NCBI GenBank assembly: GCA_961205875.1
Contig: OY540812.1
Span: 8,742,001-8,806,000 of the forward strand
Reading direction: 5' to 3'
DNA from: Sialis fuliginosa
Taxonomy: Eukaryota; Arthropoda; Insecta; Megaloptera; Sialidae
DNA length: 64,000 nucleotides
The notes under the pieces were generated by a model. It had not been told where the DNA came from. It saw only the letters and a list, made by a program, of their open reading frames with translations, and did no database searches. Below, one piece after another: positions 48,466 to 60,035 of this stretch. Within the stretch, counting starts at the first letter, position 1. The number at the start of each line of letters is the position of its first letter. The position numbers were made by a program, and so were the translations under genes.

Positions 48466-51400
48466 TAACGTTTGGGGTATCAATAAAGAATAACAATATC
48501 GATTAAATACTAAAACAAAACAATAATGATACTTGGTATATTTTTCTTCCACGTCTTACCTACAATCATCTATTTATACCCTTACTTCTCTAGGGATGGT
48601 TTTGTTTAAACAGAGATTGGTGAGTTCGTTAGATATACTTTGAAGGGAATATCGCCTAATTTGAGGAAATATGTTGTGCAAATAAACATACATACATATG
48701 TCTGTGTGGATTTAGGAAATATTTCATATTTGTTATATTGCCTTAAACTGTAACTTTATCTGTACAGGGTTGTGTTATAGTATTGTATTATTTAGCAAGC
48801 CCATAAGTTTCATGTTACTGCCGCCCTTTTTCGTATTGTTAGTTTTATTATCAATATTTTTCTTTCTGTAAACGTTTATTTTCATAGCACTGGAAGTCAA
48901 TAATGGCATTAAAATGCGGTGATAATTTGTTGCTTTATATTTTATTTACTCAAATTAGATCAGTTAAACATTTCGCAAAATATTACTTTAATATTTTAAA
49001 CGATTACTTGGAAGATCAGAATTTACCCTGGGGTGATCAAGGCAGATGTTTATCATATCTTTTTTTATCAATATAAAAATATTTAGACAGCACATGAAAT
49101 TTTCGTAATTCATTTTTTATATTCATATATAGAACTTACATTTGTAAAAATATTAACCTTAACCTCTAGAAATATGGAACACATAAGCAGGTGTAAACTA
49201 AAAATAAACACAATAAAAATAGCCCATAGTCATTGTCAAACATATTTCACGCACGCTTATTTTGAATAATAGAGAAACAAATATAGCATAACCAAACAAT
49301 GGCCATTATTATATTGGATTTGATATATTGCTAACGTGTATTTTGAAAGTAGGAATTTAACTAATTATAATAATTTTTCTTACAAAAGTTTAAAAACAAA
49401 CATTATTTCATATAACTAAAGATAATACATACACATACTTTAGGAAACAAATTCCTTTGAAAAAAAATTGTACTTTTTAATGAACTATATGTTAGGTAGG
49501 TATTGTTAATATCTTTAAAATTATTAACTTAATTTTAAATATACGTTTATTAAAGATAAATTAATTATGCAAATTTATTTATTCCCATTTTTCCAAAATC
49601 GTTTATGTTAAGTTATTTTTTTTCAATAATAATTAAAGTTGCAATTTGAATAGATAATACCTATATTATTCGGTACATGTATTAGGAATAATTTAATGAT
49701 ACAGAAATATATAAGTATTTATTATCTAGGCTGATTATATCAATTATTTCATCAAAGTTAAATGCTGGTGAATTTTTTTGCTAACTGTATTTGTACACTT
49801 CCTTATCTTGATGGCATTTTAATTCCATGAAATATGTATGTTCATGCAATTTAACTGGATAATTAGTGTATTTAAGATTTAAAAACAGAGATATAAGATC
49901 ATATACGAGTACATTTATATTATACAAAATCAGACAATCTATTACACTAATAATATTATTATACTTTTTAATTTTTATAATTTTGTAAAAAAATCACGTA
50001 AGTAAGGAGAGTAAAAATGTGATTTCTCAGAAGAATGAATTGAATGTTTAAAGTGTATATGTTTAGTTCAAATATCATTAAAATATAATTTATTTTAACG
50101 TATTAAGAACACATAAAACTAAATCGGGATAAGTGTTCATTATGAAATGGTAGTCATCATGTTATGACTTAAGACATCGATAAGCCAATGGTCATTTCTG
50201 TTTTATCATAAATAATCAGTTTATAGTTTCTCATTAGAGATTATAAAAATAATAAATAAACATAAAACTTGATTTAAAAAAAATATCATCAGCGTTAATA
50301 CGATAATATTAATTAATTAATTAATTTAATTAATTAATTAATTAATTTAATTAATTAATTAATTAATTTAATTAATTAATTAATTAATTTAATTAATTAA
50401 TTAATTAAAAAGTCATTTTGCTTACTTTAAGAGCCTACCATAACCCACCACCCAGCTTAACTGCATGTAATTGATTATTGAAATGACTACATAATAAAAC
50501 TAGTCGCCAGTTGTTACAAATATTTTTTTCCATTCTTTGAAGTTAAAATTTTTATTTATAAAATCAATTTAAATGTAACATTGTTCATAAAAAAAAATTC
50601 CCAATTTTTCCCAACTATATTACACCGTGACATAATTACAAACGAAATATCAGACGCCACGAACACTGTCGGTCAGTACAGCGAAGGCTCGGCCGGCTTG
50701 TGCAAGAGATAACCAACTAATTGATGGTTTCACGCATAAGTTGCCGCCGCTCGCTACCTTTGGCATGCAACACAACTAATTTGTTATGCAGTCATCTATA
50801 AGGACAACATACAGCCACTGTTTTATCGCTTTAAACAAATGAACTGCGCTGAGATATGTTATTGTACCAATTATGACGGATGTTTTTTATTCTTGCGTAA
50901 TTTAAAATATGCAGACTGTATTTTTATAGCTTTTAACATTCGATTGCATAATATTATTATATGAGTTTTGTTGTTATAATATTATATATAGTATTATATT
51001 ATATTAGGTTATAACATAATAATTAACCTTTTTCCATTTTCTGATGTACACTTATACCGATATATTTTTATGTGTTCTTTCGCTTATTGTTAGTCTATTT
51101 ATGGTATATACTATATAGTAGGTATTCAGTCGAGAAATACGTTGAAATAAATGGTAATTTAATGATATCTGAACAAAGCAGGTACACATTAAAACTTTAA
51201 ATCGTTCTTCTAAGAAATAACATTTTACTTTTTTTATATGGTCGTAGGTAAGGAATTCATATAGTATAAGCAAATATTATTAAGCCGATTTTATTCGAGT
51301 TCGAGATTTTGATGGAAATATCCATTCTCACTATTTTTGTCACAATTTCTGTATGTATATAACTCAAAAACAACTGTGCATAGAAAGGTGAAATGTTATA

Positions 51401-52185
51401 TTTAGGATCAATTTTTCCCAAAGCAGAAAACCTAAAATTTTGGATAACGATCTTAAAACCGGAAATGGATATTTACTCTTTTCAATTTTTTCAATTTTTT
51501 AAATGGTGCGAATTAGAAGAAAATGTTAAAAATAACATACTATTATCTAATAATTAATTTCCCATGGGAATGCATTCACTTTTTATCAGTTCTTATAGTT
51601 TGAAATAGTTTTTTATATAATAATTACAGGTAGATTTAATCACATTGACAACAGAGCGACTTCCTTGCATATTTCGGTTGCATTGAATATTTGTTGAATT
51701 ATTACAATTATTTGTCATTTTTAATAAATAAATGATAATATTTATCCATACAAAATTTAAAAAAATTATAATACATTGTACCTACTAATTTTTCAGAAGT
51801 CATATAAAATAAAAGCCTAACCACAGATCATTTACTTAAACAGGTAGCCGTTGTATATCACGCGAGTTGAAAATTACATGTCCGAAAGTTATTAGTAGTA
51901 ACAGATTTTGACAAACTAGTTCACAGGTAGGTTTACATGCAACCAGACAGGTACGTGTCACTACTAATTGCTTCTCAAAACGCTATAGATCATAATATAT
52001 ACGGAAATTGTTCTCATTCTTATTACGTTAATATAGAAATATAGTACCTATATATATTTATTTAAAAAGGTATTCAAATTACTGTTCTAATTTTTCTACA
52101 ATGTTACTATGTATGTGCATAATATGAATTATGTTTTTACTACATAAAGTGATTTACAAAGAATGAAAAATAATTAAAGACATCC
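48466..52185. other. Long stretch without a recognised gene
   Basis: Contains the TTAA satellite at 50306-50408. 50640-50780 is GC-richer (GAAGGCTCGGCCGGCTTGTG, GTTGCCGCCGCTCGC) and unique in the window; it may be regulatory. The rest is AT-rich. Confidence 0.35.
50306..50408. repeat. TTAA-type satellite, 103 bp of pure A/T
   Basis: Four to five units of about 21 bp, each made of AATT/TTAA tetranucleotides and ending in an extra T (…TTAATTAATTT AATTAATT…). Every position is A or T and the whole tract is self-complementary. Confidence 0.95.
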
Positions 52186-52189
52186 ATCC

Positions 52190-52545
52190 CCCAAAGTTTT
52201 TATTTGATATCTTAAGAACCCATTGTGATAAAGTTATGAAATTTGATACTCGGTTTAAAATTAGTGTAAACGATTTTCAGAGGTGTATGGGGTAAATATA
52301 GAACATAAAAATACATATTAAAATTGAAGAGTCTGGATACCCCTAGCTAAATAATTGGTTAAGTCTGCAAATCGATAACACTTACTTATACTAAACTGAT
52401 TATCAAATTTCATGATTGTATCACAATGGATTCTCCCGCAGGTATATAATTTCTGAAGGACTGTAGCTCGCTCATGAAGATTTACCGGACACATGTTAAT
52501 ATGAAGTTTTTTGCTTAAAATAACATTCTCGATGTACACTCGTTG
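52190..52545 (-). repeat. ACAGGGTGACTCAT-type repeat (copy 2) with short foldback
   Basis: The minus strand of 52370-52540 follows 19440-19620: AACTTCATATTAACATGTGT, GAGCTACAGT, AATCCATTGTGATACAATCA, then CAGTTTAGTATAA. The left end 52200-52262 (CCCATTGTGATAAAGTTATG) is an inverted partial copy of the same block. The terminal GGGTGACTCAT is not preserved. Confidence 0.65.
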
Positions 52546-52549
52546 TAAA

Positions 52550-53285
52550 TTATCCTCTATTTGTACTACTTAATAATAAAATCACTGAATTACATGTTTT
52601 AGCATAGACCACCCCCACTTACAGCGCGTCTCTTTAAGTGTTTTTGAACATTTTTTATTATACTTATTATTAACTTATGCTTCACAATATGTATATAATT
52701 TAATAATAAACTCCAATTTGTTATATTATTATTAATTAGTTAACTAAATAATTTACAGATTGCAGATATATAGAAATTTTAAACATACACAAATACAAAC
52801 TGAAATATTAAGAAAAACAGTAAATGATTATCTTTTAATGTATAATTTGCATGTATTTTTTGTTGCAGACAAAACGAGTAAAGAAGAGACTGCAAACACC
52901 GCGACAAAAACAATCCCACAACAAGAATAATATCCCCGCAGTCTGTTAATTACGGCACAACTGTCACAGACAAAAGCCGTACGAACGCATGTATTATGTA
53001 TCTTATACGAGCTGAGCAATAAGCACCTATACGCTCTTTCAGATATATATGCATTTACAGCTGGAGGCGTTACTCATATGAGAATCATGTGTTTAGTATA
53101 TGTATGTATGTATGTGTAAATATGTTTAGTATATTACGTATTTAAAAAGTGTATTAAATTATTTAGACAATCAGAATTATTTATTTTAATAATATACGTT
53201 AACTAAAAGAAATAAACTTTTATACTGTTTTGGTTCGTTAATAATGTAGATGTATATTATTGTATATATATGTACATAAAAAGGT
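52550..53285. other. No gene recognised
   Basis: A (GTAT)n run near 53098-53116. A minus frame 52828-53019 with several cysteines has no splice pair or known domain. Confidence 0.3.
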
Positions 53286-53299
53286 TTACTTAAAGTAGA

Positions 53300-53470
53300 G
53301 AATTTATTGTTTTTGTTCGACAATATTGTTTTAAAGAGAAACAATAATTTAGTTGGAATAAGAGTATATTAAAAAAATATACTCTTATTCCAACTAAATT
53401 AATTATTATATATATTAAATTATTATATGATATAGTCTTGGCCCAATGCAATTTTTTCTGTGTATAAATT
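53300..53470. repeat. Dispersed repeat (copy 2; partner at 21,280) with palindrome
   Basis: Shares AATATTGTTTTAAAGAGAAA, TTTAGTTGG and TTGGCCCAATGCAATTTTTT with 21280-21450. Confidence 0.6.
53343..53403. repeat. Palindrome with 28-bp arms
   Basis: AATTTAGTTGGAATAAGAGT...ATATT (53343-53370) and its complement (53376-53403) are separated by five A. Essentially perfect. Confidence 0.9.
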
Positions 53471-53504
53471 GATGTTTTATTGATTAATAAATACAAATAA
53501 ATCA

Positions 53505-54000
53505 TCTTTTAATACAATAGCCGAATTTTAATGTATCATAAGTATGTATTTCAATATTATTTATTTAATTTAAGTAACAATAAAATTATTACAATCGTGT
53601 AGGAAATTATAAATGAGTTAGCTTTAATATTTTAAATATATTTGAAACTATCATAAACACATTTCTAAATTGGACTTATATCTCTTCAAAAAAATATGTT
53701 TTAATGACATAGTACCTATAAATGATTTCTCAGAAGTATTAATAAAAATATTGAAGAAAGATTATTTTATATGTATAGTTAAGAACAAATAATTTGCTAT
53801 TAGTTTTGATTTTTAGCACGTTTTGATATTAAACTACTACATGTGTGTGTCGATAAGGCAATAAGAATTATTACTTATGCATGAACGCTCATATTGATTG
53901 GTACAGTTGTTGTCTCTAGAAAATAACTTTGCACTATAAAAATTATTGTTTTAAAACGTAGTCGACAAAAATAACATTTTCAAGTTGTTGCTTATACTAT
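53505..54000. other. AT-rich stretch, nothing recognised
   Basis: No repeat match or exon candidate noticed. Confidence 0.4.
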
Positions 54001-54003
54001 TTA

Positions 54004-54677
54004 TCTCTATATATAAAAATGAATGTTTTTATCAATATTTTATGAAAACCTAAGTTTTAACATCAAAAAACTAAAAAAAATCTTAACCAATTCGTGTTTT
54101 AGTTCCATGATGTCACAGCATACACAGGCATTCTATGTATATTTAAATACCACAGAATAGAGAAAAACAATTGATTAAAGAATTCTATAACTACGGTTTG
54201 AGTATTTAATTAATTTAGGTCACTATAATCACGTCTCTCAAATATTTTGTCGAACAATTTGATGATTTTTGACACATGTTAACAATTAAATATTTTGTAA
54301 TATATTGATTGAAACTTTAAATTTAAAGCAACATTTCACTTTCAAGAAAGGTAAATTATTCGAAATTAATTATGATTGTTGCTAACCTATTTATTATAAT
54401 TTTTTTTTATACAAATTCTAAGGCGAGACTTGGGCGGGACCTGGTGTTTCCTAGGAGTTTGAAAATATAATTTTTACATGATTTTCTCAGTAACTACTGA
54501 ACGAATTTTATTCAGGTTTTCACTAATGGATAGGTTAGATTTATGGATATTTTGTGTAATTTCAAAAATTCGGAAAAAAAATTCGCAGTAAATTGTATGT
54601 TGTGGGCATGTTGAATAATTTAGATCGCTATGATTTTGTGGATATTAACCCGGGTAGCACCGGGTGCAATGTGCTAG
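54004..54677 (+). mobile_element. Non-autonomous Helitron (674 bp)
   Basis: Starts TCTCTATATATAAAAATGAA after an A (54003). Ends in the GC-rich hairpin CCGGGTAGCACCGGGTGC, then AATGTG and CTAG (54674-54677) before a T. The interior has ACTACTGAACGAATTTTATT and no coding frame. The best-bounded large Helitron in the window. Confidence 0.88.
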
Positions 54678-54679
54678 TA

Positions 54680-55570
54680 CCTACTTAATAATTAAATAAA
54701 TACCTACTTTCATTCCTTCTATAAACCTATTAAGTCATTTATCAAAAAAACATTCATCTCTCATTAAAAATTCAACAAGAACCAAGTTAATTACTAAAGA
54801 ACAAATGTTTATTACATACCCTACCTAGTGGAGATAATTTACATTTAATATGAACCGTTACGACTAGACTACGGTGGTCTGTTCGTTAACCTATTTACAC
54901 ATAATGAATTCTAGACGCCTAAATTGTCACACAGCCTCTATGCAGTACATAATAGAGAAAATCTGAAGTGATTTTAATCAGACAACAAAGTTTCTCAGTG
55001 ACACATACCTACGCAAAGTGTGTAGCTGGGCTGTCAGTAGTTTGGAGATGGTTGATTACAGTAGCATGTTATCTAAATATCGGCCAGAACGAACGTTCGG
55101 TGGTATTGTAATTGTAATTAGAAGACACGTGATGTAATACAATGTTTAGATTCAGTTTGAAGAAGAAAAATTATCCAAAATGTACCGAACTTGTTTATAA
55201 TGTAATTCTAGTCAGAAAGAAAAACTACCTACTTGATATTATTTGTTAATAGAAAAGTATGAACCTGAATTTATTTATGGTTTGGGTTCAATGTAAAAAT
55301 ATCAGTCCGGTTTTTGGTTCAGGTTCAACAACGGAAAGTCTAAAATAATTTAATGAAAATAAAATAAAATTTGATATAAATGCAAGAAAAAATAAAAATA
55401 CAACCTAATTCTGTGAACCATACCATCACCAAAGTATCAACTGTTAATTGTATATACAAATAAATTTTTTTGTATCAATCTTCGTTAGCACTTCTTCAAT
55501 ACACTCTGTAGGTATTCACATTAACTAGATTTCCAAATATCTTTTAAAATAAAAATTACTTTCTCGAACC
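54680..55570. other. AT-rich stretch, nothing recognised
   Basis: No repeat match or exon candidate noticed. Confidence 0.4.
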
Positions 55571-55574
55571 TGTT

Positions 55575-55600
55575 AAATTAAAGTCGCGGGTAACAACTAG
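55575..55600 (+). mobile_element. Helitron 3' end fragment
   Basis: AAAGTCGCGGGTAACAACTAG followed by T is the CGCGGGTAACAG-CTAG terminus seen at 48286. No matching 5' end was found upstream. Confidence 0.5.
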
Positions 55601-55604
55601 TTAC

Positions 55605-58055
55605 CTATATACATATACCCATTAATAGTATTTAAAATTGCATCTATAGCATATAAAACTCACAAAAAAAAGTAATTGTTAGATTTTAAAATTAATGTAC
55701 GTAAAATAAAAACCAGCCAAGAAAATTAATGTTAATTAAAAGCAATTTAGTAAAAATATAGTAAACCTCCCATATTTGCATAAATGGACACCTAAGGTAG
55801 GATAATCGCTTCAAACTTTAAATATTTAAATTACATCAAGTCTGTAATTTGTTCCATGACATCCTGTCAGGAAGAGATTTAATTTTTTTTAATCTATTAA
55901 ATATCCGTGTTATAAATTCTAAGAAACTGAGATAATGAACGTAAGCTGTAATGTGCAAGATTATGATAAATTATACATTACTTGTTTTTATATTTAATAT
56001 TAATTTACTCTATTAAGAAAACATGTATGCTATTATTGGATGTTTATTTATAATTTATAGTTTTATCAGTTCCACATTAAATGTATTATTGAGCTAATTT
56101 TTCAAATATCTTTTACAGTAAAAAAAGGCCTTAAAAGATTTAAATTTCTTTCATATCGTTTTTATATACATAGTTATATAAAAATAACTATATATAATAT
56201 TTCAAGAAAACAAAATTAAACCATGTACTGTTTCCGTATACATTATATTTAATAATTTTCATTAATAAAACTTTACATAGAAACATCAAATTATTTTAAA
56301 TAACTTTGTAAAGCCGATACATATATTTCGTACTTAATAAACGAGGAAAAGTTTCACCGTCTGAAAAAGAACAATATTACATTTTCAACTCAATTTAAAA
56401 ATTAAACAAAAGTTTAAGGTTGTAATTTAAAAAAAACTTTTAAAGTGTTATGCGCACCTGCTGTATAACATGTTTTTTATAAATTTAATGTAAAAGATAA
56501 TTGTATAATTCTTTACATGTAATTTTAGTTTTTAAAAGTTTTAATGAATTAATAAAATATAATGTTTGTTACATTTTTAAATGTTGACCGTATAGCAAAA
56601 CATATTGTTCTAAAAATTTCTTCAATATATTACAAAATACATGGAAAATAAAAACCAGGTTTTAATAAATCAACCGTTTTCAGAAATCAAGTCGACTATA
56701 ACATCGTTTTTTGCATAGTTTTTAATTTCATTAGTATGAAGAGTAATATGCCTGTCTAGAAAACTTCGCCATTGTTTTGTGCTCTACATACAAATAATTG
56801 AAAGGATATTAATATTTATAATCCCTTGCATATTTACAATCAAGTGAAAATTAATTGCACATAACCTAATTCAATTTAATCCTCGAAACAACCGGCTATA
56901 AATAAAATTATCACAGAAGATACAAAATTACTAAGCTGGTAAAAAATATGTACAAAAAATTGCAAAAACCAGCAAAGCGTTTCGTGTCGGCCAAAGCAGC
57001 GACGAGGTGGTAGAAATGGGTGGTCATGAGTGGGAGGGGGTCGTAGGCGAGTGTAGCAGGCGTCGTGCGGGTTGACATCTGAAACTGACAGATTAGTGTA
57101 GCCGGGGTTCGAACCCGACGTCCGTGGAATTAAATAAGACATTGGCGCCGTTGGTATACGCAAACACGCTCTTGGAAATCTACCACGCGTCTTGTCTGTC
57201 TGTCTATCTGTTTACACACACTTTGTATATGTTACAAGTTTCAGTGAATTTTTATTAATTGGTTGGTATATATTGTTATAAATAGAATTATCATTTGAGT
57301 AATTCTAAATGTTTCATGTCAAATTTCTTAAATTAAAAGTAAGTATTTAAGAGTAATTTTTCAGTACTAATAGTTGCTGTATTTGCGTTTATTTTTTTTT
57401 TCGAATCTCCCTTATAAATATTTATCGATGATGTAACGATATAATTAATGTAATTAATGTGTTTGGATAAAAAGTTTAATAGCTATTAAATGCAATGTTA
57501 AAAACTAAGAATCCATATAACCACGGTTATCTAATAAATCAAGTAAAATTAACATTCAAAAAAGTGCGCAATATGATATCATTTCGGAGAACATGTGTTA
57601 TAAATATGTGCAAACCATATCATTTACAAATATACACATTATAAATTATATATATTAGTTACATTAAATATAGTCATTAATAAGATGACTCAAAATTACA
57701 AATACCCTTTTAATGAAACAACATTATTAAACAAAACATAAATTATTGTTATAGCTGTTGCTGTAAATTATAGAAACACATTTGTTTCTCTTACAAATTT
57801 ATTCTGAACAATCAAATAAAATAATTCCAACAACGTTTTATAAATACTAAACAACTCAATTCGTCTATACAACAATAATAAAAATACTTAACATTCAAAT
57901 CCGAAATCAATTTCGAAACAGAATTACAAATACATTTATATACGTCTTGAGTTGTTTAGATATGTATCAAGTGATTTATAAACGATAATTTACAATCGAC
58001 TTCCCCGTTGAACTCATAAATAGAAATTATCGGTGATCGAAAACATTTGGAATAA
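55605..58055. other. Probable first-intron DNA next to the signal-peptide exon; GC-rich patch 56990-57180
   Basis: The patch is the most GC-rich one left of the exon and contains GGGGTTCGAACCC (about 57108), which fits the internal B box of tRNA-derived genes, but no A box or tRNA fold. The minus frame at 56876-57163 crosses it; no splice sites bound it. It could be a SINE remnant, a regulatory element or an exon. Confidence 0.3.
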
Positions 58056-58060
58056 ATTGT

Positions 58061-58066
58061 CTTACC
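58061..58066 (-). promoter_or_regulatory. Splice donor of the signal-peptide exon
   Basis: Read on the minus strand the junction is AAAG|GTAAGA, close to the insect 5' splice-site consensus. It sets the exon end at 58066 and gives a phase-1 intron. Confidence 0.7.
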
Positions 58067-58126
58067 TTTAGTCTGTGAAGACAGGAGGAATATTCCCAAC
58101 AGAAGAACAATACCGGTCAGTTCCAT
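58066..58126 (-). CDS. First coding exon (signal peptide) of an unidentified secreted or membrane protein
   Basis: On the minus strand an ATG at 58126 opens a 20-codon reading frame, MELTGIVLLLGIFLLSSQTK, plus one base. It is a textbook signal peptide: short acidic/polar start (MELTG), a ten-residue hydrophobic core (IVLLLGIFLL) and a small/polar end (SSQTK). Straight after it comes GTAAGA (plus-strand cttac at 58061-58065), a strong splice donor, so the intron is phase 1 and the split codon starts with G. The base three before the ATG is a purine. Signal peptides on their own phase-1 exon are common in extracellular modular proteins such as immunoglobulin-superfamily receptors; that is family knowledge, and which family this belongs to is not visible here. 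No matching acceptor exon was found to the left, so the first intron probably exceeds 58 kb or leaves the window. It is too short to appear in an ordinary ORF list. Confidence 0.72.
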
Positions 58127-58129
58127 TGC

Positions 58130-59235
58130 GTTGTTTTGTTAGTTAAAATCTTATTTCCATAACAGTCGTATTCAAATCATGAAAAACATTAAATGTAACC
58201 CGACGTTACGCTGTTCATATTTTTTGTATTTAATGTTATTTAAATGTCATATTTCCATATGAAAATAAAGTTACCGTTTTAAATTTTAAATGTTCCGAGC
58301 ATATTTTGTGTCGTCAAACCTCCAAGCACTTATGTTGTCTTTCAAAGGATAAATTATGCCTTGTTTACATGTACTACAGTCCTTTGTACATCACTCCCAT
58401 ATCACTTTCGTAGTTCCAAAGAGATAAAAAAGCGTTTTAATAACACATTATTTTTTATAAGTTGCAGCCGGTTCGGAAGAGCACGTTTGTTTTTAGTAAC
58501 GAAGATGTCTCTAATATACTAAGCGGGACGAAAGATGTTGAAAAGTCAATCTTAATGTCATAAAACACACCATATGCTAAACAAGTGTTATTCTTGTCAT
58601 AACTTTTTTTTGTAAGCTGTTAAATAGAGATCATATACAGATCCATTTGAGGTGATGAAGTTCTACAAAACAGTCTATAATATCTCCGGATGAGTGATTT
58701 CAATAAAGTTTACACATACACATTTTTTGATGTTATGACAGGTTTTGCATTTATTTTGATTACTGTTTTCCTGAGCACATGGGCCGAGTCATTTGTTTTA
58801 ATTTGCCGTCAAGATTATAATGTGGAATAATGTGTTGCATTACCTGTTCGGCTATACATCATATTTAAAACGTTAAATATATCTATCTATGTTTCTTAGC
58901 GTGCATGAATTAGTTTTAATGTCTTTTTTATATAATATTTTCTGAAAAAATATCAATTGAGATTATTATTGTCAAATTATATCAAAATTAAATATTTGTT
59001 TTTATTATTTTAATACGAAATTGTCGACCACAGCAGATTATAAATTAAAAAATAAGATAAGCATTATATTTGACAGCGGAATTAAATAATACAGTTTTCC
59101 AATAATGCACAACCTCAACTATTAATTTCCTTTATTAAACCACATAACAATATACATAGTCCACACATGAATCAATCTATAATAATTCACTTATCACGAG
59201 CATCACACATAACAACCCGTAAATAGGAGCACTAG
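58130..59235. other. 5' flank or 5' UTR intron of the signal-peptide gene
   Basis: Directly upstream of the ATG exon on the minus strand. I see no clear TATA box, initiator or splice acceptor, so the transcription start is not placed. Confidence 0.3.
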
Positions 59236-59239
59236 AGTC

Positions 59240-59460
59240 TGAGAAACATGTTCACTACATGTGCGTATACGCTATCAGCTGATTGCGCCGTGTCGCGCGA
59301 CGCTCGCTCGGGCTGGTTGGACGTCCGACCGCTTTGGTGGTCCGGGAGTGACTGACTGACGGCGGGACCCTTCTGGGTTCGAATCTTGCCCGTGAGGGTC
59401 GTCGCGCGCACACACCCGCCGCAGCCGTTCGGGATGCTGTATGTGTGTTTAAAGTGATGT
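59240..59460. promoter_or_regulatory. CpG-rich island upstream of the signal-peptide exon
   Basis: This 220-bp block is far richer in G+C and CpG (GTGTCGCGCGACGCTCGC, GTCGTCGCGCGC) than anything else near it, and lies 1.1-1.3 kb upstream of the ATG. It may be the promoter or 5' UTR exon of that gene. It overlaps a SINE-like head, so the GC may instead come from the insertion. The minus frame 59232-59477 is not convincing protein. Confidence 0.35.
59325..59402 (+). mobile_element. tRNA-derived SINE head, tentative
   Basis: TTTGGTGGTCCGGGAGTGAC followed about 30 bp on by TGGGTTCGAATCTTGCCCGT has the order and spacing of an A-box-like and B-box-like pair, as in tRNA-derived lepidopteran SINEs. 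The tail and target duplication are not defined. Confidence 0.4.
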
Positions 59461-59619
59461 TGTCTCATTCCGATCACTGCTTGTGTTTATGTGAACGTCT
59501 TTGTTGGATGATATAATAACAGTCGCTCTGTTTTTATTTTTGTGTAGTTTTAGAGATAAATTAATTAAGTTATTGTAAAATGTGTACGGGATACAACTGT
59601 TTAAAAATTACATGATATA

Positions 59620-60031
59620 CAATGTATTCCAAGTTGATTAAGCCATAGGAAATTTAACATGGGGACAATTAGAAGAAGTATTGTAGTAACCTTTGATCGA
59701 ATTTAACGATGTGTGATTGGTGCATTTTTAAATACCGCCACAAAATTTAGTAAAATTGTCATTAGTATTTTGTTTTCAATTTTATATCTGCCAAAAAATA
59801 TTAATATAATTTTATCTAGGATGCTTACTTTAATTTCATTAATGTATTTTATTTTTTATTAAAGTTTAAAACAAAATATTGTTGATTAATTTAAAATTTA
59901 CCAGTTAGTTTCGAGGCGGAATTTCAAAATGCACCAATCACACATCGTTAAATTTGACCAAAGGCTACTACAACATTTCTAATTGTCCCCATGTTAAATT
60001 TCCTATGGCTTAATCAACTTGGAATACACTG
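59620..60031. mobile_element. Long-TIR MITE, Tc1/mariner-like, TA duplication
   Basis: Arms of about 120 bp: CAATGTATTCCAAGTTGATT at the left against the complement of AATCAACTTGGAATACACTG at the right, continuing through CATAGGAAATTTAACATGGG and ACGATGTGTGATTGGTGCAT with few differences. TA at 59618-59619 and 60032-60033. The inner 170 bp are AT-rich without a frame. Confidence 0.92.
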
Positions 60032-60035
60032 TATG

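Noticed and set aside
57100-57130. Possible tRNA gene from GGGGTTCGAACCC
   Set aside because: No A box, acceptor stem or cloverleaf can be folded around it on either strand.
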